Shown: one piece after another, positions 24,101 through 36,266 of the stretch
How the letters are laid out: each line of letters starts with the position of its first letter
Position numbering within the stretch: the stretch's first letter is position 1
Assembly: GCF_947507565.1 (NCBI RefSeq)
Contig: NC_089185.1
Location: 3,155,029-3,219,028, forward strand
Direction of reading: 5' to 3'
Source of the DNA: Oscarella lobularis
Lineage: Eukaryota > Porifera > Homoscleromorpha > Homosclerophorida > Oscarellidae
Length of the DNA: 64,000 bases
Notes under the pieces: generated by a model
The model's database searches: none
Seen by the model: only the letters and a program-made list of their open reading frames with translations
What the model was told of the DNA's origin: nothing
Translations under genes and position numbers: made by a program

Positions 24101-24455
24101 TTGTAGTAGTTGTAGTCGTTGTAGCCGTTGTAGCCGTTGTAGTAGTTGTAGTCGTTGTAGCCTTTGTAGCCGTTGTAGCCTTTGTAGCCGTTGTAGCCTT
24201 TGTAGCCGTTGTAGCCTTTGTAGCCGTTGTAGCTTTTGTAGCCTTTGTAGCCGTTGTAGCCTTTGTAGCCTTTGTAGCCTTTGTAGCCGTTGTAGCCTTT
24301 GTAGCCGTTGTAGTAGTTGTAGCCGTTGTAGCCGTTGTAGTCGTTGTAGTAGTTGTAGTCGTTGTAGTCGTTGTAGTCGTTGTAGCCGTTGCAGCCGTTG
24401 TAGTAGTTGTAGTCGTTGTAGTAGTTGTAGTAGTTGTAGTCGTTGTAGTAGTTGT
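21185..24455 (+). repeat. 9-bp minisatellite TAGNNNTTG with ~840-bp higher-order structure
   Basis: About 360 units of TAGCCGTTG, TAGCCTTTG, TAGTAGTTG and TAGTCGTTG. The order of variants is itself repeated. The marker GTCGTTGTATATAG occurs at about 22131 and 22975, 844 bp apart, and similar blocks run to the end. The unit shares the frame TAGNNNTTG with the TAGTACTTG array at 11.9-14.8 kb. Period 9 leaves frames open for up to 791 codons of V/A/F or C/S/R repeats on the plus strand and N/Y/G/D repeats on the minus strand; none is taken as a gene. Confidence 0.95.
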
Positions 24456-25054
24456 ATATTGGAGGTCTCCCTAGTATCATACGGTAGATATTTTAGGTCT
24501 CCTTAGTACCATACGACAGATATTGGAGGTCTCCCTAGTACCATACAGCGGATATTTGAGGTCTCCCTGGTACCATACCGCCGATATTGGAGGTCTCTCT
24601 CGTATCATACGGCAGATATTGGAGGTCTTCCTAGTATTATACGGCAGATATTGGAGGTCTTCCTAGTACCATACGTTATATATTTGAGGTCTCCCTAATA
24701 CCATGCGACAGATATTGGAGGTCTCTCTAGTACCATACGGCAGATATTTGAGGTCTCTCTAATACCATACGGCAGATATATGAGGTCTCCCTAGTATCAT
24801 ACGGCAGATATTTGAGGTCTCCCTAGTACCACACCGTAGATATTTGAGGTCTCCCTAGTACCATACGACAGATTTTGGAGGTCTCCCTAGTACCATACGA
24901 CAGATATTTGAGGTCTCTCTAATACCATACGACAGATATTGGAGGTCTCCCTAGTATTACACGGCAGATTTTTGATTTCTCCCTAGTATCATACGGTAGA
25001 TATTTGAGGTCTCCTTAGTACCATACGGCAGATATTGGAGGTCTTCCTAGTACT
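24456..25054 (+). repeat. 32-bp minisatellite (about 18 units)
   Basis: The unit is GATATTGGAGGTCTCCCTAG then TACCATACGGCA. It follows directly from the 9-bp array and passes into the 43-bp array at TACTAGGGATCGTGTAGC. Confidence 0.93.
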
Positions 25055-26286
25055 AGGGATCGTGTAGCATGAGCTTCCCTTCCTTTCTTATATAAGGAAG
25101 AGCGTGTAGCATTAGCTTGCCCTTCGTTTCTTAAATAAGGTAAAGCGTGTAGCATGAGCTTGCTCTTCGTTTCTTCTATAAGGTAGAGCGTGTAGCATGA
25201 GCTTGCTCTTCGTTTCTTCTATAAGGTAGAGCGTGTAGCATGAGCAGGCCCTTCCTTTCTTATATAAGGTAAAGCGTGTAGCATGAGCTTGCTATTCGTT
25301 TCTTCTATAAGGCAGAGCGAGTAGCATGAGCAGGCCCTTCCTTTCTTATATAATGTAGAGCGTGTAGCATGAGCACGCCCTTCGTTTCTTATATAAGGTA
25401 GATCGTGTAGCATGAGCACGCCCTTCGTTTCTTATATAAGGTAGGGCGTGTAGCATGAGCTTGCTCTTCGTTTCTTCTATAAGGCAGAGCGAGTAGCATG
25501 AGCAGGCCCTTCCTTTCTTATATAATGTAGAGCGTGTAGCATGAGCACGCCCTTCGTTTCTTATATAAGGTAGATCGTGTAGCATGAGCACGCCCTTCGT
25601 TTCTTATATAAGGTAGGGCGTGTAGCATGAGCTTGCCCTTCGTTTCTTCTATAAGGTAGAGCGTGTAGCTTGAGCAGGCCCTTCCTTTCTTCTATAAGGT
25701 AGAGCGGGTAGCATGAGCAGGCCCTTCTTTTCTTATATAAGGTAGAGCGTGTAGCATGAGCTTGCCCTTCGTTTCTTATATAAGGTAGAACGTGTAGCAT
25801 GAGCAGGCCCTTCGTTTCTTATATAAGGTAGAGCGTGTAGCATGAGCACGCCCTTCGTTTCTTCTATAAGGTAGAGCGTGTAGCATGAGCTTGCCCTTCG
25901 TTTCTTCTATAAGGTAGAGCGTGTAGCTTGAGCAGGCCCTTCCTTTCTTCTATAAGGTAGAGCGGGTAGCATGAGCAGGCCCTTCTTTTCTTATATAAGG
26001 TAGAGCGTGTAGCATGAGCTTGCCCTTCCTTTCTTATATAAGGTAGAGCGTGTAGCATTAGCTTGTCCTTTGTTTCTTAAATGAGGTAAAGCGTGTAGCA
26101 TGAGCTTGCTCTTCGTTTCTTCTATAAGGTAGAGCGTGTAGCATGAGCAGGTCCTTCGTTTCTTATATAACGTAGAGCGTGTAGCATGAGCAGGCCCTTC
26201 GTTTCTTATATAATGTAGAGCGTGTAGCATGAGCAGGCCCTTCGTTTCTTATATAACGTAGAGCGTGTAGCATGAGCACGCACTTC
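25055..26286 (+). repeat. 43-bp minisatellite (about 28 units)
   Basis: The unit is GTGTAGCATGAGCTTGCCCT then TCGTTTCTTATATAAGGTAGAGC. TTATATAA is palindromic and CCTTCG...AAGG can pair. Two- and three-unit blocks recur, for example 25316-25460 and 25480-25625, and 25635-25760 and 25875-26000. Confidence 0.94.
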
Positions 26287-29246
26287 GTAGGCTTTCATTT
26301 GAATGTACATGTTTTCATTTGAATCCACAGAGCCGCAAGTAAATGCACAGGCTTTCATTTGAATGCACAGGCTTTCAATTGAATGCACAGGCTTTCATTT
26401 GAATCCACACGCTCTCTATTGAATGCACAGTCTTTCAATTGAATGCACAGGCTTTCATTTGAAAGCACAGGCTTTCATTTGAATTCACAGGCTTTTATTT
26501 GAATGCACAGGCTTTCATTTGAATGCACATGCTTTCATTTGAATGCACAAGCTTTCATTTGAATGCACTGGCTTTCATTTGAATGCACATGCTTTCATTT
26601 GAATGCACAAGCTATTATTTTAATGCACATGCTTTCATTTGAATGCACAGGCTTTTATTTGAATGCACATGCTTTCATTTGAATGCACAAGCATTTATTT
26701 GAATGCACAGGCTTTCATTTGAATGCACATGCTTTCATTTGAATGCACAGGCTTTCATTTGAATGCACATGCTTTCATTTGAATGCACAGGCTTTTTTTG
26801 AATGCACAGGCTTTCATTTGAATGCACAGGCTTTCATTTGAATACACAAGCTTTTATTTGAATGCACATGCTTTCATTTGAATGCACAGGCTTTCATTTG
26901 ATTAAACAGGCTTTCATTTGAATGCACATGCTTTTATTTGAATGCACAGGCTTTCGTTTGAATGCACAGGCTTTCATTTAAACGCACATGCTTTCATTTG
27001 AATGCACAGGCTTTCATTTGAATGCACAGGCTTTCATTTGAATGCACATGCTTTCAATTGAATGCACAGGCTTTCATTTGAATGCACAGGCTTTCATTTG
27101 AATACACAAGCTTTCATTTGAATGCACAGGCTTTCATTTGAATGCACAGGGTCTCAAGTGAGTGCACAGGCTCTCAATTGAATTCAGACGCTTTCATTTG
27201 AATGCACAGGCTTTCTTTTGAATGCACATGCTTACATTTGAATGCACAGGCTTTCATTTGAATGCACAGGCTTTCATTTGAATACACAAGCTTTTATTTG
27301 AAAGCACATGCTTACATTTGAATGCACATGCTTTCATTTGAATGCACAGGCTTTCATTTGAATGCACAGGCTTTCATTTGAATGCACAGGGTCTCAAGTG
27401 AGTGCACCGGCTCTCAATTGAATTCAGACGCTTTCATTTGAATGCACAGGCTTTCATTTGAATTCACAGGCTTTCATTTGAATGCACAGGCTTTCATTTG
27501 AATGCACAGGCTTTCATTTGAATGCACAGGCTTTCATTTGAATGCACAGGCTTTCATTTGAATGCACAAGCTTTTATTTGAATGCACATGCTTGCATTTG
27601 AATGCACAGGCTTTTATTTGAATGCACATGTTTTCATTTGAATTCACATTGCCTCAAGTAAGTGCACAGGCTCTCAATTGAATGCACAGGCTTTCATTTG
27701 AATGCACAGGCTTTCATTTGAATGCACAGGCTTTCATTTGAATGCACAGGCTTTCATTTGAATGCTCAGGCTTTCATTTGAATGCACATGCTTTCATTTG
27801 AATACACAAGCTTTCATTTGAATGCACATGCTTTCATTTGAATGCACAGGCTTTTATTTGAATGCACATGTTTTCATTTGAATCCACAGGGCCTCAAGTA
27901 AGTGCACAGGCTCTCATTTGAATGCACAGGCTTTCATTTGAATGCACAGGCTTTCCTTTGAATGCACAGGCTTTCATTTGAATGCACAGGCTTTCTTTTG
28001 AATGCACAGGCTTTCTTTTGAATGCACATGCTTACATTTGAATGCACAGGCTTTCATTTGAATGCACAGGCTTTCATTTGAATACACAAGCTTTTATTTG
28101 AAAGCACATGCTTACATTTGAATGCACATGCTTTCATTTGAATGCACAGGCTTTCATTTGAATGCACAGGCTTTCATTTGAATGCACAGGGTCTCAAGTG
28201 AGTGCACCGGCTCTCAATTGAATTCAGACGCTTTCATTTGAATGCACAGGCTTTCATTTGAATGCACAGGCTTTCATTTGAATGCACAGGCTTTCATTTG
28301 AATGCACAGGCTTTCATTTGAATGCACAGGCTTTCATTTGAATGCACAGGCTTTCATTTGAATGCACAAGCTTTTATTTGAATGCACATGCTTGCATTTG
28401 AATGCACAGGCTTTTATTTGAATGCACATGTTTTCATTTGAATTCACATTGCCTCAAGTAAGTGCACAGGCTCTCAATTGAATGCACAGGCTTTCATTTG
28501 AATGCACAGGCTTTCATTTGAATGCACAGGCTTTCATTTGAATGCACAGGCTTTCATTTGAATGCTCAGGCTTTCATTTGAATGCACATGCTTTCATTTG
28601 AATACACAAGCTTTCATTTGAATGCACATGCTTTCATTTGAATGCACAGGCTTTTATTTGAATGCACATGTTTTCATTTGAATCCACAGGGCCTCAAGTA
28701 AGTGCACAGGCTCTCATTTGAATGCACAGGCTTTCATTTGAATGCACAGGCTTTCCTTTGAATGCACAGGCTTTCATTTGAATGCACAGGCTTTCTTTTG
28801 AATGCACAGGCTTTCATTTGAATGCACAGGCTTTCATTTGAATGCTCAGGCTTTCATTTGAATGCACAGGCTTTCATTTGAATACACAAGCTTTCATTTG
28901 AATGCACATGCTTTCATTTGAATGCACAGGCTTTCATTTGATTGCACAGGCTTTCATTTGAATGCACAGGCTTTCATTTGAATGCACAGGCTTTCATTTG
29001 AATGCACAGGTCTTCATTTGAATGCACAGGCTTTCATTTGAATGCTCAGGCTTTCATTTGAATGCACAGGCTTTCATTTGAATGCACAGGCTTTCATTTG
29101 AATGCACAGGCTTTCATTTGAATGCACAGGCTTTCATTTGATTGCACAGGCTTTCATTTGAATGCACTCGCTTTCATTTGAATGCACAGGCTTTCATTTG
29201 GATGCACAGGCTTTCATTTGAATGCACACTCTCTCAATTGAATGCA
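26287..29246 (+). repeat. 20-bp minisatellite with 800-bp higher-order repeat (about 148 units)
   Basis: The unit is AGGCTTTCATTTGAATGCAC. TTCATTTGAA is a short hairpin core. A marked variant cluster, GGGTCTCAAGTGAGTGCACC, appears at about 27390 and again at 28190, exactly 800 bp (40 units) apart, with flanking variants in the same order. An earlier similar cluster lies at about 27150. This shows amplification of a 40-unit block. Confidence 0.95.
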
Positions 29247-29588
29247 GTGTGAAATCTTTGTTTTCAATACTTGTTTTGACGTCACATCTATAATCCACCA
29301 TAGTCACGTGCGTACGTTAGCGCGCTTGACTCGTTTGTTACGAATGAATGGAAAATGGCTCAAAACGAGGGATTCGAAGCTTGAGCGACGTCAAAAGAGT
29401 GAAAGAGGCGAGTTTTGAGTAGTTTAGAACCCGTTCGACCTTTCGCAATGGCGCGAAACGATCGAAATCGAGGCGTCGTGTGGCCAAGGTGCGACGCGCA
29501 CTGCGAAATGCTCTGGAATCGTTTCGTTTCGACGCAGAATCATGTGTTCGGAACGCTACGAAGCGTTTAGCTGCATTCCGTGGCGTTT
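29247..29588 (+). other. GC-rich subtelomeric element, copy 1 (340 bp)
   Basis: This is non-tandem sequence between the 20-bp array and a 22-bp array. It starts TGTGAAATCTTTG and carries TTGACGTCAC (CRE-like), TCACGTGCG (E-box), AGCGCGCT and a second GACGTC near 29389. It is about 90% alike by eye to 57773-58115, and its first ~150 bp align more loosely with 52832-53000. All three copies begin at the same point but end at different places, here within CTGCATTCCGTGGCGT. Most of the segment is open on the minus strand, but this looks like base composition. Confidence 0.75.
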
Positions 29589-29693
29589 TTCTGAATAAAT
29601 GCCGCATTTATTCTGAATAATTCTGCATTTATTCTGAATATTTGCTGCATTTATTCTGAATAAATGCTGCATTTATTCTGAATAAATGCTGCA
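29589..29693. repeat. 22-bp palindromic repeat, GAATAAATGC/GCATTTATTC
   Basis: About five units of TGAATAAATGCTGCATTTATTC. GAATAAATGC and GCATTTATTC are perfect complements, so every unit is a near-perfect palindrome. A related form (TTAATGCGGCATTTATTCGG) occurs at 55469-55540. Confidence 0.9.
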
Positions 29694-29894
29694 TGAATTC
29701 TCAATTAATTCGCATTCGCCTTCGCCTTCGCATTCGCCTTCGCATTCGCCTTTGAATTCGCATTCGCCTTCGAATTTGCATTTGCATTCGATTTCGAATT
29801 CGAATTTGCCTTCGAATTCGCATTCGCATTCGCCTTCGAATTCAAACTCGAATTCGCCTTCGAATTCAAATTCGCCTTCAAATTCGAATTATTA
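29694..29894 (+). repeat. TTCGCATTCGCC hexamer-type repeat
   Basis: Degenerate TTCGCC, TTCGCA and TTCGAA hexamers. An open frame here gives NSHSPS repeats and is not considered a gene. It is followed at once by the 49-bp family. Confidence 0.85.
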
Positions 29895-31418
29895 GGAAAG
29901 ACCCGTTGGCTAACCCCCTGTAATTTTGCTGTAATTTATTACAGGAAAGACCCGTTAGCTAACCCCCTGTAATTTCGCTGTAATTTATTATCAGGATAGA
30001 CCCGTTGTCTAGCCCCTGTAATTTCGCTGTAATTTATTCCAGGAGAGACCCGTTGGCTAGCCCCCTGTAATTTGGCTGTAACTTTTTACAGGAGAGACCC
30101 GTTGGCTAGCCCCCTGTAAGTTGGCTGTAATTTATTCCAGGAGAGACCCGTTGACTAACCCCCTGTAATTTCGCTGTAGTTTATTACAGGAGAGACCCGT
30201 TGGCTAGCCCCCTGTAAATTCGCTGTAATTTATTACAGGAGATACCCGTTTGCTAACCCCCTGTAATTTCGCGGTAATTTATTACAGGAGAGACGCGTTG
30301 GCTAACCCCCTGTAATTTCGCTGTAATTTATTACAGAAAAGACCCGTTGGCTAGCCCCTGTAAATTCGCTGTAATTTATTACATGAGAGACCCGTTGGCT
30401 AGCCCCCTGTAACTTCGCTGTAATTTATTGCAGGAGAAACCCGTTGGCTAACCCCCTGTAAATTCGCTGTAATTTATTACAGGAGATACCCGTTTACTAA
30501 CCCCCTGTAAATTCGCTGTAATTTATTACAGGAGAGACCCTTTGGCTAGCCCCAGTAATTTCGCTGTAATTTATTACAGGAGAGATCCGTTTACTAACCC
30601 CCTGTAAATTCGCTGTAATTTATTACAGGAGAGACCCGTTGGCTAGCCCCTGTAATTTCGCTGTAATTTATTACAGGAGAGACCCGTTTGCTAGCCTCTT
30701 TAATTTGGCTGTAATTTATTACAGGAGAGACCCGTTTACTAACCCCCTGTAAATTCGCTGTCATTTATTACAGGAGAGACCCTTTGGCTAGCCCCAGTAA
30801 TTTCGCTGTAATTTATTACAGGAGAGACCCGTTTGCTAACCCCCTGTAATTTCGCTGCAATTTATTACAGGAGAGATCCGTTTACTAACCCCCTGTAAAT
30901 TCGCTGTAATTTATTACAGGAGAGACCCGTTGGCTAGCCCCTGTAATTTCGCTGTAGTTTATTACAGGAGAGACCCGTTGGCTAGCCTCTTTAATTTGGC
31001 TGTAATTTATTACAGGAGAGACCCGTTGGCTAACCCCCTGTTAATTCGCTGTAATTTATTACAGGAGAGACCCGTTGGCTAACCCCCTGTAATTTCGCTG
31101 TAATTTATTACAGGAGAGACCCGTTGGCTAGCCTCCTGTAATTTCGCTGTAGTTTATTACAGGAGAGACCCGTTTGCTAACCCCCTGTAATTTCGCTGTA
31201 GTTTATTACAGGAGAGACCCTTTGGCTAGCCCCTGTAATTTCGCTGTAATTTATTACAGGAGAGACCCTTTGGCTCGCCCCTGTACTTTCGCTGTAGTTT
31301 ATTACAGGAGAGACCCGTTGGCTAACCCCCTGTAATTTCGCTGTAGTTTATTACAGGAGAGACCCTTTGGCTAGCCCCTGTAATTTCGCTGTAATTTATT
31401 ACAGGAGAGACCCGTTGG
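29895..31418 (+). repeat. 49-bp family, mosaic block 1
   Basis: About 31 units of the 49-bp hairpin family. Variants include GTAAATTCGCTG and GTAATTTGGCTG. It ends with CCCGTTGGG fused to CCTCAACTTTATC, the first of six 49-to-41 junctions. Confidence 0.95.
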
Positions 31419-34177
31419 GTCCTCAACTTTATCTTCAATGCCTTAGAATCGAAGTTTAGGCCCTCAACTTTATCTTTAGCTCCTTAGAATCAAAGTTTAA
31501 GCCCTTAACTTTATCTTCAGAACCTTAAACTCGAAGTTTATGCCCTCAACTTTATCTTCAGGGCCTTAGAATCAATTTTTAGGCCCTCAACTTATCTTCA
31601 GGTCCCTAGAATCAAAGTTTAGGCCCTCAACTTTATCTTCATGTCCTTAGAATCAGAGTTTAGGCCCCCAACTTTATCTTCAGGTCCTTAGAATCAGAGT
31701 TTTGACCCTGAACGTTAACTTCAGACCGTTAGAATCAAAGTTTAGACCTTCAACTTTATCTTCAGGTCCTTAGAATCAGAGTTGTGGCTCTGAACTTTAA
31801 CTTCAGACCCTTAGAATCAAAGTTTGGGCCTTCAAATTTCTCTTCAGGGCCTTAGAATCAAAGTTTTGGCCTTCAACTTTATCTTCAGGGCCTTAGAATC
31901 AAAGTCTCGTCCCTCAAGTTTATCTTCAGGGCCTTAGAATCAGAGTTTAGGCCCTCAACTTTATCTTCAGGCCCTTAGAATCAAAGTCTAGGCCCTCAAC
32001 TTTATCTTCAGGCCCTTAGAATAAAAGTTTAGGCCCTCAACTTTATCTTCAGGTCCTTAGAATCAAAATTTAGTCTCTCAACTTTATCTTAAGGTCCTTA
32101 GAATCGGAGTTTAGGACCTCAACTTTATCTTCAGGGCCTTAGAATCAAAGTTTAGGCCCTCAACTTTATCTTCAGGTCCTTAGAATCAAAGTTTAGTCTC
32201 TCAACTTTATCTTCAGGTCCTTAGAATCGGAGTTTAGGCCCTCAACTTTATCTTCAGGCCCTTAGAATCAAAGTTTAGGCGTTCAACTTTATCTTCAGGG
32301 CCTTAGAATCAAAGTTTAGGCCTTCAACTTTATCTTCAGGTCCTTAGAATCAAAGTTTAGGCCCTCAACTTTATCTTTAAGCTCTTAGAATCAAAGTTTA
32401 GGCCCTCAACTTTATCTTCAGGTCCTTAGAATCAGAGTTTTGGCCATGACCTTTAGAATCAATGTTTGGGCCTTCAACTTTATCTTCAGGGTCTTAGAAT
32501 TAGAGTTTAGGCCCTCAACTTTATCTTCAGGGCCTTAGAATCAGAGCTTAGGCCCTCAACTTTATCTTCAGGTCCTTAGAATCAAAGTTTAGGCCCTCAA
32601 CTTTATCTTCAGGCTCTTAGAATCAAAGTTTCGGCCTTCAACTTTATCTTCAGGGTCTTAGAATTAGAGTTTAGGCCCTCAACTTTATCTTCATGTCCTT
32701 AGAATCAAACTCTAGGCCCTCAACTTTATCTTCAGGTCCTTAGAATCATAGTTTTGGTTCTGAACTTTAACTTCATACCCTTAGAATCAAAGTTTGGGCC
32801 TTCAAATTTCTCTTCAGGGCCTTAGAATCAAAGTTTTGGCCTTCAACTTTAACTTCAAGGCCTTAGAATCAAAGTCTAGGCTCTCAACTTTATCTTCAGG
32901 CCCTTAGAATCAAAGTCTAGGACCTCAACTTTATCTTCAGGCCCTTAGAATCAAAGTTCAGGCGTTCAACTTTATCTTCAGGGCCTTAGAATCAAAGTTT
33001 AGGCCCTCAACTTTATCTTCAGGTCCTTAGAATCAAAGTTTAGTCTCTCAACTTTATCTTCAGGTCCTTAGAATCAAAGTTTAGGCCCTCAACTTTAACT
33101 TCAGACCCTTAGAATCAAAGTTTGGGCCTTCAAATTTATCTTCATGTCCTTAGAATCAAAGTCTAGGCCCTCAACTTTATCTTCAGGGCCTTAGAATCGG
33201 AGTTTAGGCCCTCAACTTTAACTTCAGGTCCTTAGAATCAAATTTTAGGCCCTCAACTTCATCTTCAGGTCCCTAGAATCAAAGTTTTGGCCTTCAACTT
33301 TATCTTCAGGGCCTTAGAATCAAAGTCCAGGCCCTCAACTTTATCTTCAGGGCCTTAGAATCAGAGTTTATTCCCTCAACTTTATCTTCAGGTCCTTAGA
33401 ATCAAAGTTTAGTCTCTCAACTTTATCTTCAGGTCTCTAGAATCGGAGTTTAGGCCCTCAACTTTATTTTCAGGCCCTTAGAATCAAAGTTTAGGCGTTC
33501 AACTTTATCTTCAGGGCCTTAGAATCAAAGTTTAGGCCCTCAACTTTATCTTCAGGTCCTTAGAATCAAAGTTTAGTCTCTCAACTTTATCTTCAGGTCC
33601 TTAGAATCAAAGTTTAGTCTCTCAACTTTATCTTCAGGTCCTTAGAATCGGAGTTTAGGCCCTCAACTTTATCTTCAGGCCCTTAGAATCAAAGTTTAGG
33701 CGTTCAACTTTATCTTCAGGGCCTTAGAATCAAAGTTTAGGCCCTCAACTTTATCTTCAGGGCCTTAGAATCAAAGTTTAGGCCCTCAACTTTATCTTCA
33801 GGTCCTTAGAATCAAAGTTTAGTCTCTCAACTTTATCTTCAGGTCCTTAGAATCAAAGTTTAGTCTCTCAACTTTATCTTCAGGTCCTTAGAATCGGAGT
33901 TTAGGCCCTCAACTTTATCTTCAGGCCCTTAGAATCAAAGTTTAGGCGTTCAACTTTATCTTCAGGGCCTTAGAATCAAAGTTTAGGCCCTCAACTTTAT
34001 CTTCAGGTCCTTAGAATCAAAGTTTAGGCCCTCAACTTTATCTTCAGGTCCTTCGAATCAAAGTCTAGGCCCTCAACTTTATCTTCAGGGCCTTAGAATC
34101 AGAGTTTAGGCCTTCAACTTTAACTTCAGGTCCTTAGAATCAAAATTTAGGCTCTCAACTTTATCTTCAGGGCCTTA
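31419..34177 (+). repeat. 41-bp family (subfamily B), mosaic block 1
   Basis: About 67 units of AGGCCCTCAACTTTATCTTC then AGGTCCTTAGAATCAAAGTTT. The first unit carries the marked variant CTTCAATGCCTTAGAATCGAAG. The block ends GGGCCTTAGCTAGCCCGTG, the first of six 41-to-49 junctions. Confidence 0.95.
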
Positions 34178-36266
34178 GCTAGCCCGTGTAAGTTCGGTGT
34201 AATTTATTACAGGAGAGACCCGTTGGCTAACCCCCTGTAATTTCGCTTTAATTTATTACAGAAGAGACCCGTTGGCTAGCGCCTTTAAATTCGCTGTAAT
34301 TTATTACATGAGAGACCCGTTGGCTATCCCCTGTAAGTTCGCTGTAATTTATTACAGGAGAGACTTGTTTGCTAACCCCCTGTAATTTCGCTGTAATTTA
34401 TTACAGGAGAGACCCGTTGGCTAACCTCCTGTAATTTTGCTGTAATTTATTACAGGAGAGACCCGTTGGCTAACCCCCTGTAAATTCGCTGTCATTTATT
34501 ACAGGAGATACCCGTTTGCTAACCTCCTGTAAATTCGCTGTAATTTATTACAGGAGAGACCCTTTGGCTAGCCCCAGTAATTTCGCTGTAATTTATTACA
34601 GGAGAGACCCGTTTACTAACCCCCAGTAAATTCGCTGTAATTTATTACAGGAGAGACCCGTTGGCTAGCCCCTGTAATTTCGCTGTAGTTTATTACAGGA
34701 AAGACCCGTTGGCTAGCCTCTTTAATTTGTCTGTAATTTATTACAGGAGAGACCCGTTGGCTAACCCCCTGTAATTTCGCTGTAATTTATTACAGGAGAG
34801 ACCCTTTGGCCAGCCCCTGTACTTTCGCTGTAGTTTATTACAGGAGAGACCCGTTGGCTAACCCTCTGTAATTTCGCTGTAGTTTATTACAGGAGAGACC
34901 CTTTGGCTAGCCCCTGTTATTTCGCTGTAATTTATTACAGGAGAGACCCTTTGGCTAGCCCCTGTAGTTTCGCTCTAATTTATTACAGGAGAGACCCTTT
35001 GGCTAACCCCTGTAATTTCGCTGTAATTTATTACAGGAGAGACCCGTTTGGCCCTCAACTTTATCTTCAATGCCTTAGAATCGAAGTTTATGCCCTCAAA
35101 TTTATCATCAGGGCCTTAGAATCAGAGTTTAGGCCCTCAACTTTATCTTCAGGCTCTTTGAATCAAAGTTGAGGCCATCAACTTTATCTTCAGGTCCTTA
35201 GAATCAAAGTCTAGGCCCTCAACTTTATCTTCAGGTGCTTAGAATCAGAGTTTTGGCCCTGAACTTTAACTTCAGGCCCTTAGAATCAAAATGTAGGCCC
35301 TCAACTTCATCTTCAGGTCCCTAGAATCAAAGTTTAGGCCTTCAACTTTATCTTCAGGTCCTTAGAATCAAAGTTTAGGCTCTCAACTTTATCTTCAGGC
35401 CCTTAGAATCATAGTTTAGGCGTTCAACTTTATTTTCAGGACCTTAGAATCAAAGTTGAGTCTCTCAACTTTATCTTCAGGTCCTTAGAATCAAAGTTTA
35501 GTCTCTCAACTTTATCTTCAGGTCTCTAGAATCGGAGTTTAGGCCCTCAACTTTATTTTCAGGCCCTTAGAATCAAAGTTTAGGCGTTCAACTTTATCTT
35601 CAGGGCCTTAGAATCAAAGTTTAGGCCCTCAACTTTATCTTCAGGTCCTTAGAATCAAAGTTTAGTCTCTCAACTTTATCTTCAGGTCCTTAGAATCAAA
35701 GTTTAGTCTCTCAACTTTATCTTCAAGTCCTTAGAATCGGAGTTTAGGCCCTCAACTTTATCTTCAGGCCCTTAGAATCAAAGTTTAGGCGTTCAACTTT
35801 ATCTTCAGGGCCTTAGAATCAAAGTTTAGGCCCTCAACTTTATCTTCAGGGCCTTAGAATCAAAGTTTAGGCCCTCAACTTTATCTTCAGGTCCTTAGAA
35901 TCAAAGTTTAGTCTCTCAACTTTATCTTCAGGTCCTTAGAATCAAAGTTTAGTCTCTCAACTTTATCTTCAGGTCCTTAGAATCGGAGTTTAGGCCCTCA
36001 ACTTTATCTTCAGGCCCTTAGAATCAAAGTTTAGGCGTTCAACTTTATCTTCAGGGCCTTAGAATCAAAGTTTAGGCCCTCAACTTTATCTTCAGGTCCT
36101 TAGAATCAAAGTTTAGGCCCTCAACTTTATCTTCAGGTCCTTCGAATCAAAGTCTAGGCCCTCAACTTTATCTTCAGGGCCTTAGAATCAGAGTTTAGGC
36201 CTTCAACTTTAACTTCAGGTCCTTAGAATCAAAATTTAGGCTCTCAACTTTATCTTCAGGGCCTTA
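34178..36266 (+). repeat. Mosaic module 2: 49-bp block then 41-bp block
   Basis: The 49-bp block spans 34178-35049 and the 41-bp block 35050-36266. The module is repeated with 2089-bp spacing at 36267, and its parts recur near 39530-41307 and 41308-42500. Sequence around 34903-35172 is identical to 36992-37261, 39902-40171 and 42032-42301. Confidence 0.95.

Noticed and set aside
29338-29607. Minus-strand frame in the GC-rich element (also 57865-58185) as a gene
   Set aside because: Frames in the two good copies end differently, start at different points and show no domain. GC-rich composition explains the lack of stops.
29686-29895. Ser/Pro/His-rich frame (NSHSPS)
   Set aside because: It is a translation of a degenerate TTCGCC hexamer array running into the 49-bp family.
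34903-35172. 89-codon frame (MASPCYFAVIYYRR) repeated identically four times
   Set aside because: It spans a 49-to-41 junction in a repeated module. Its identity comes from recent duplication, and the frame is only two repeat families read through.
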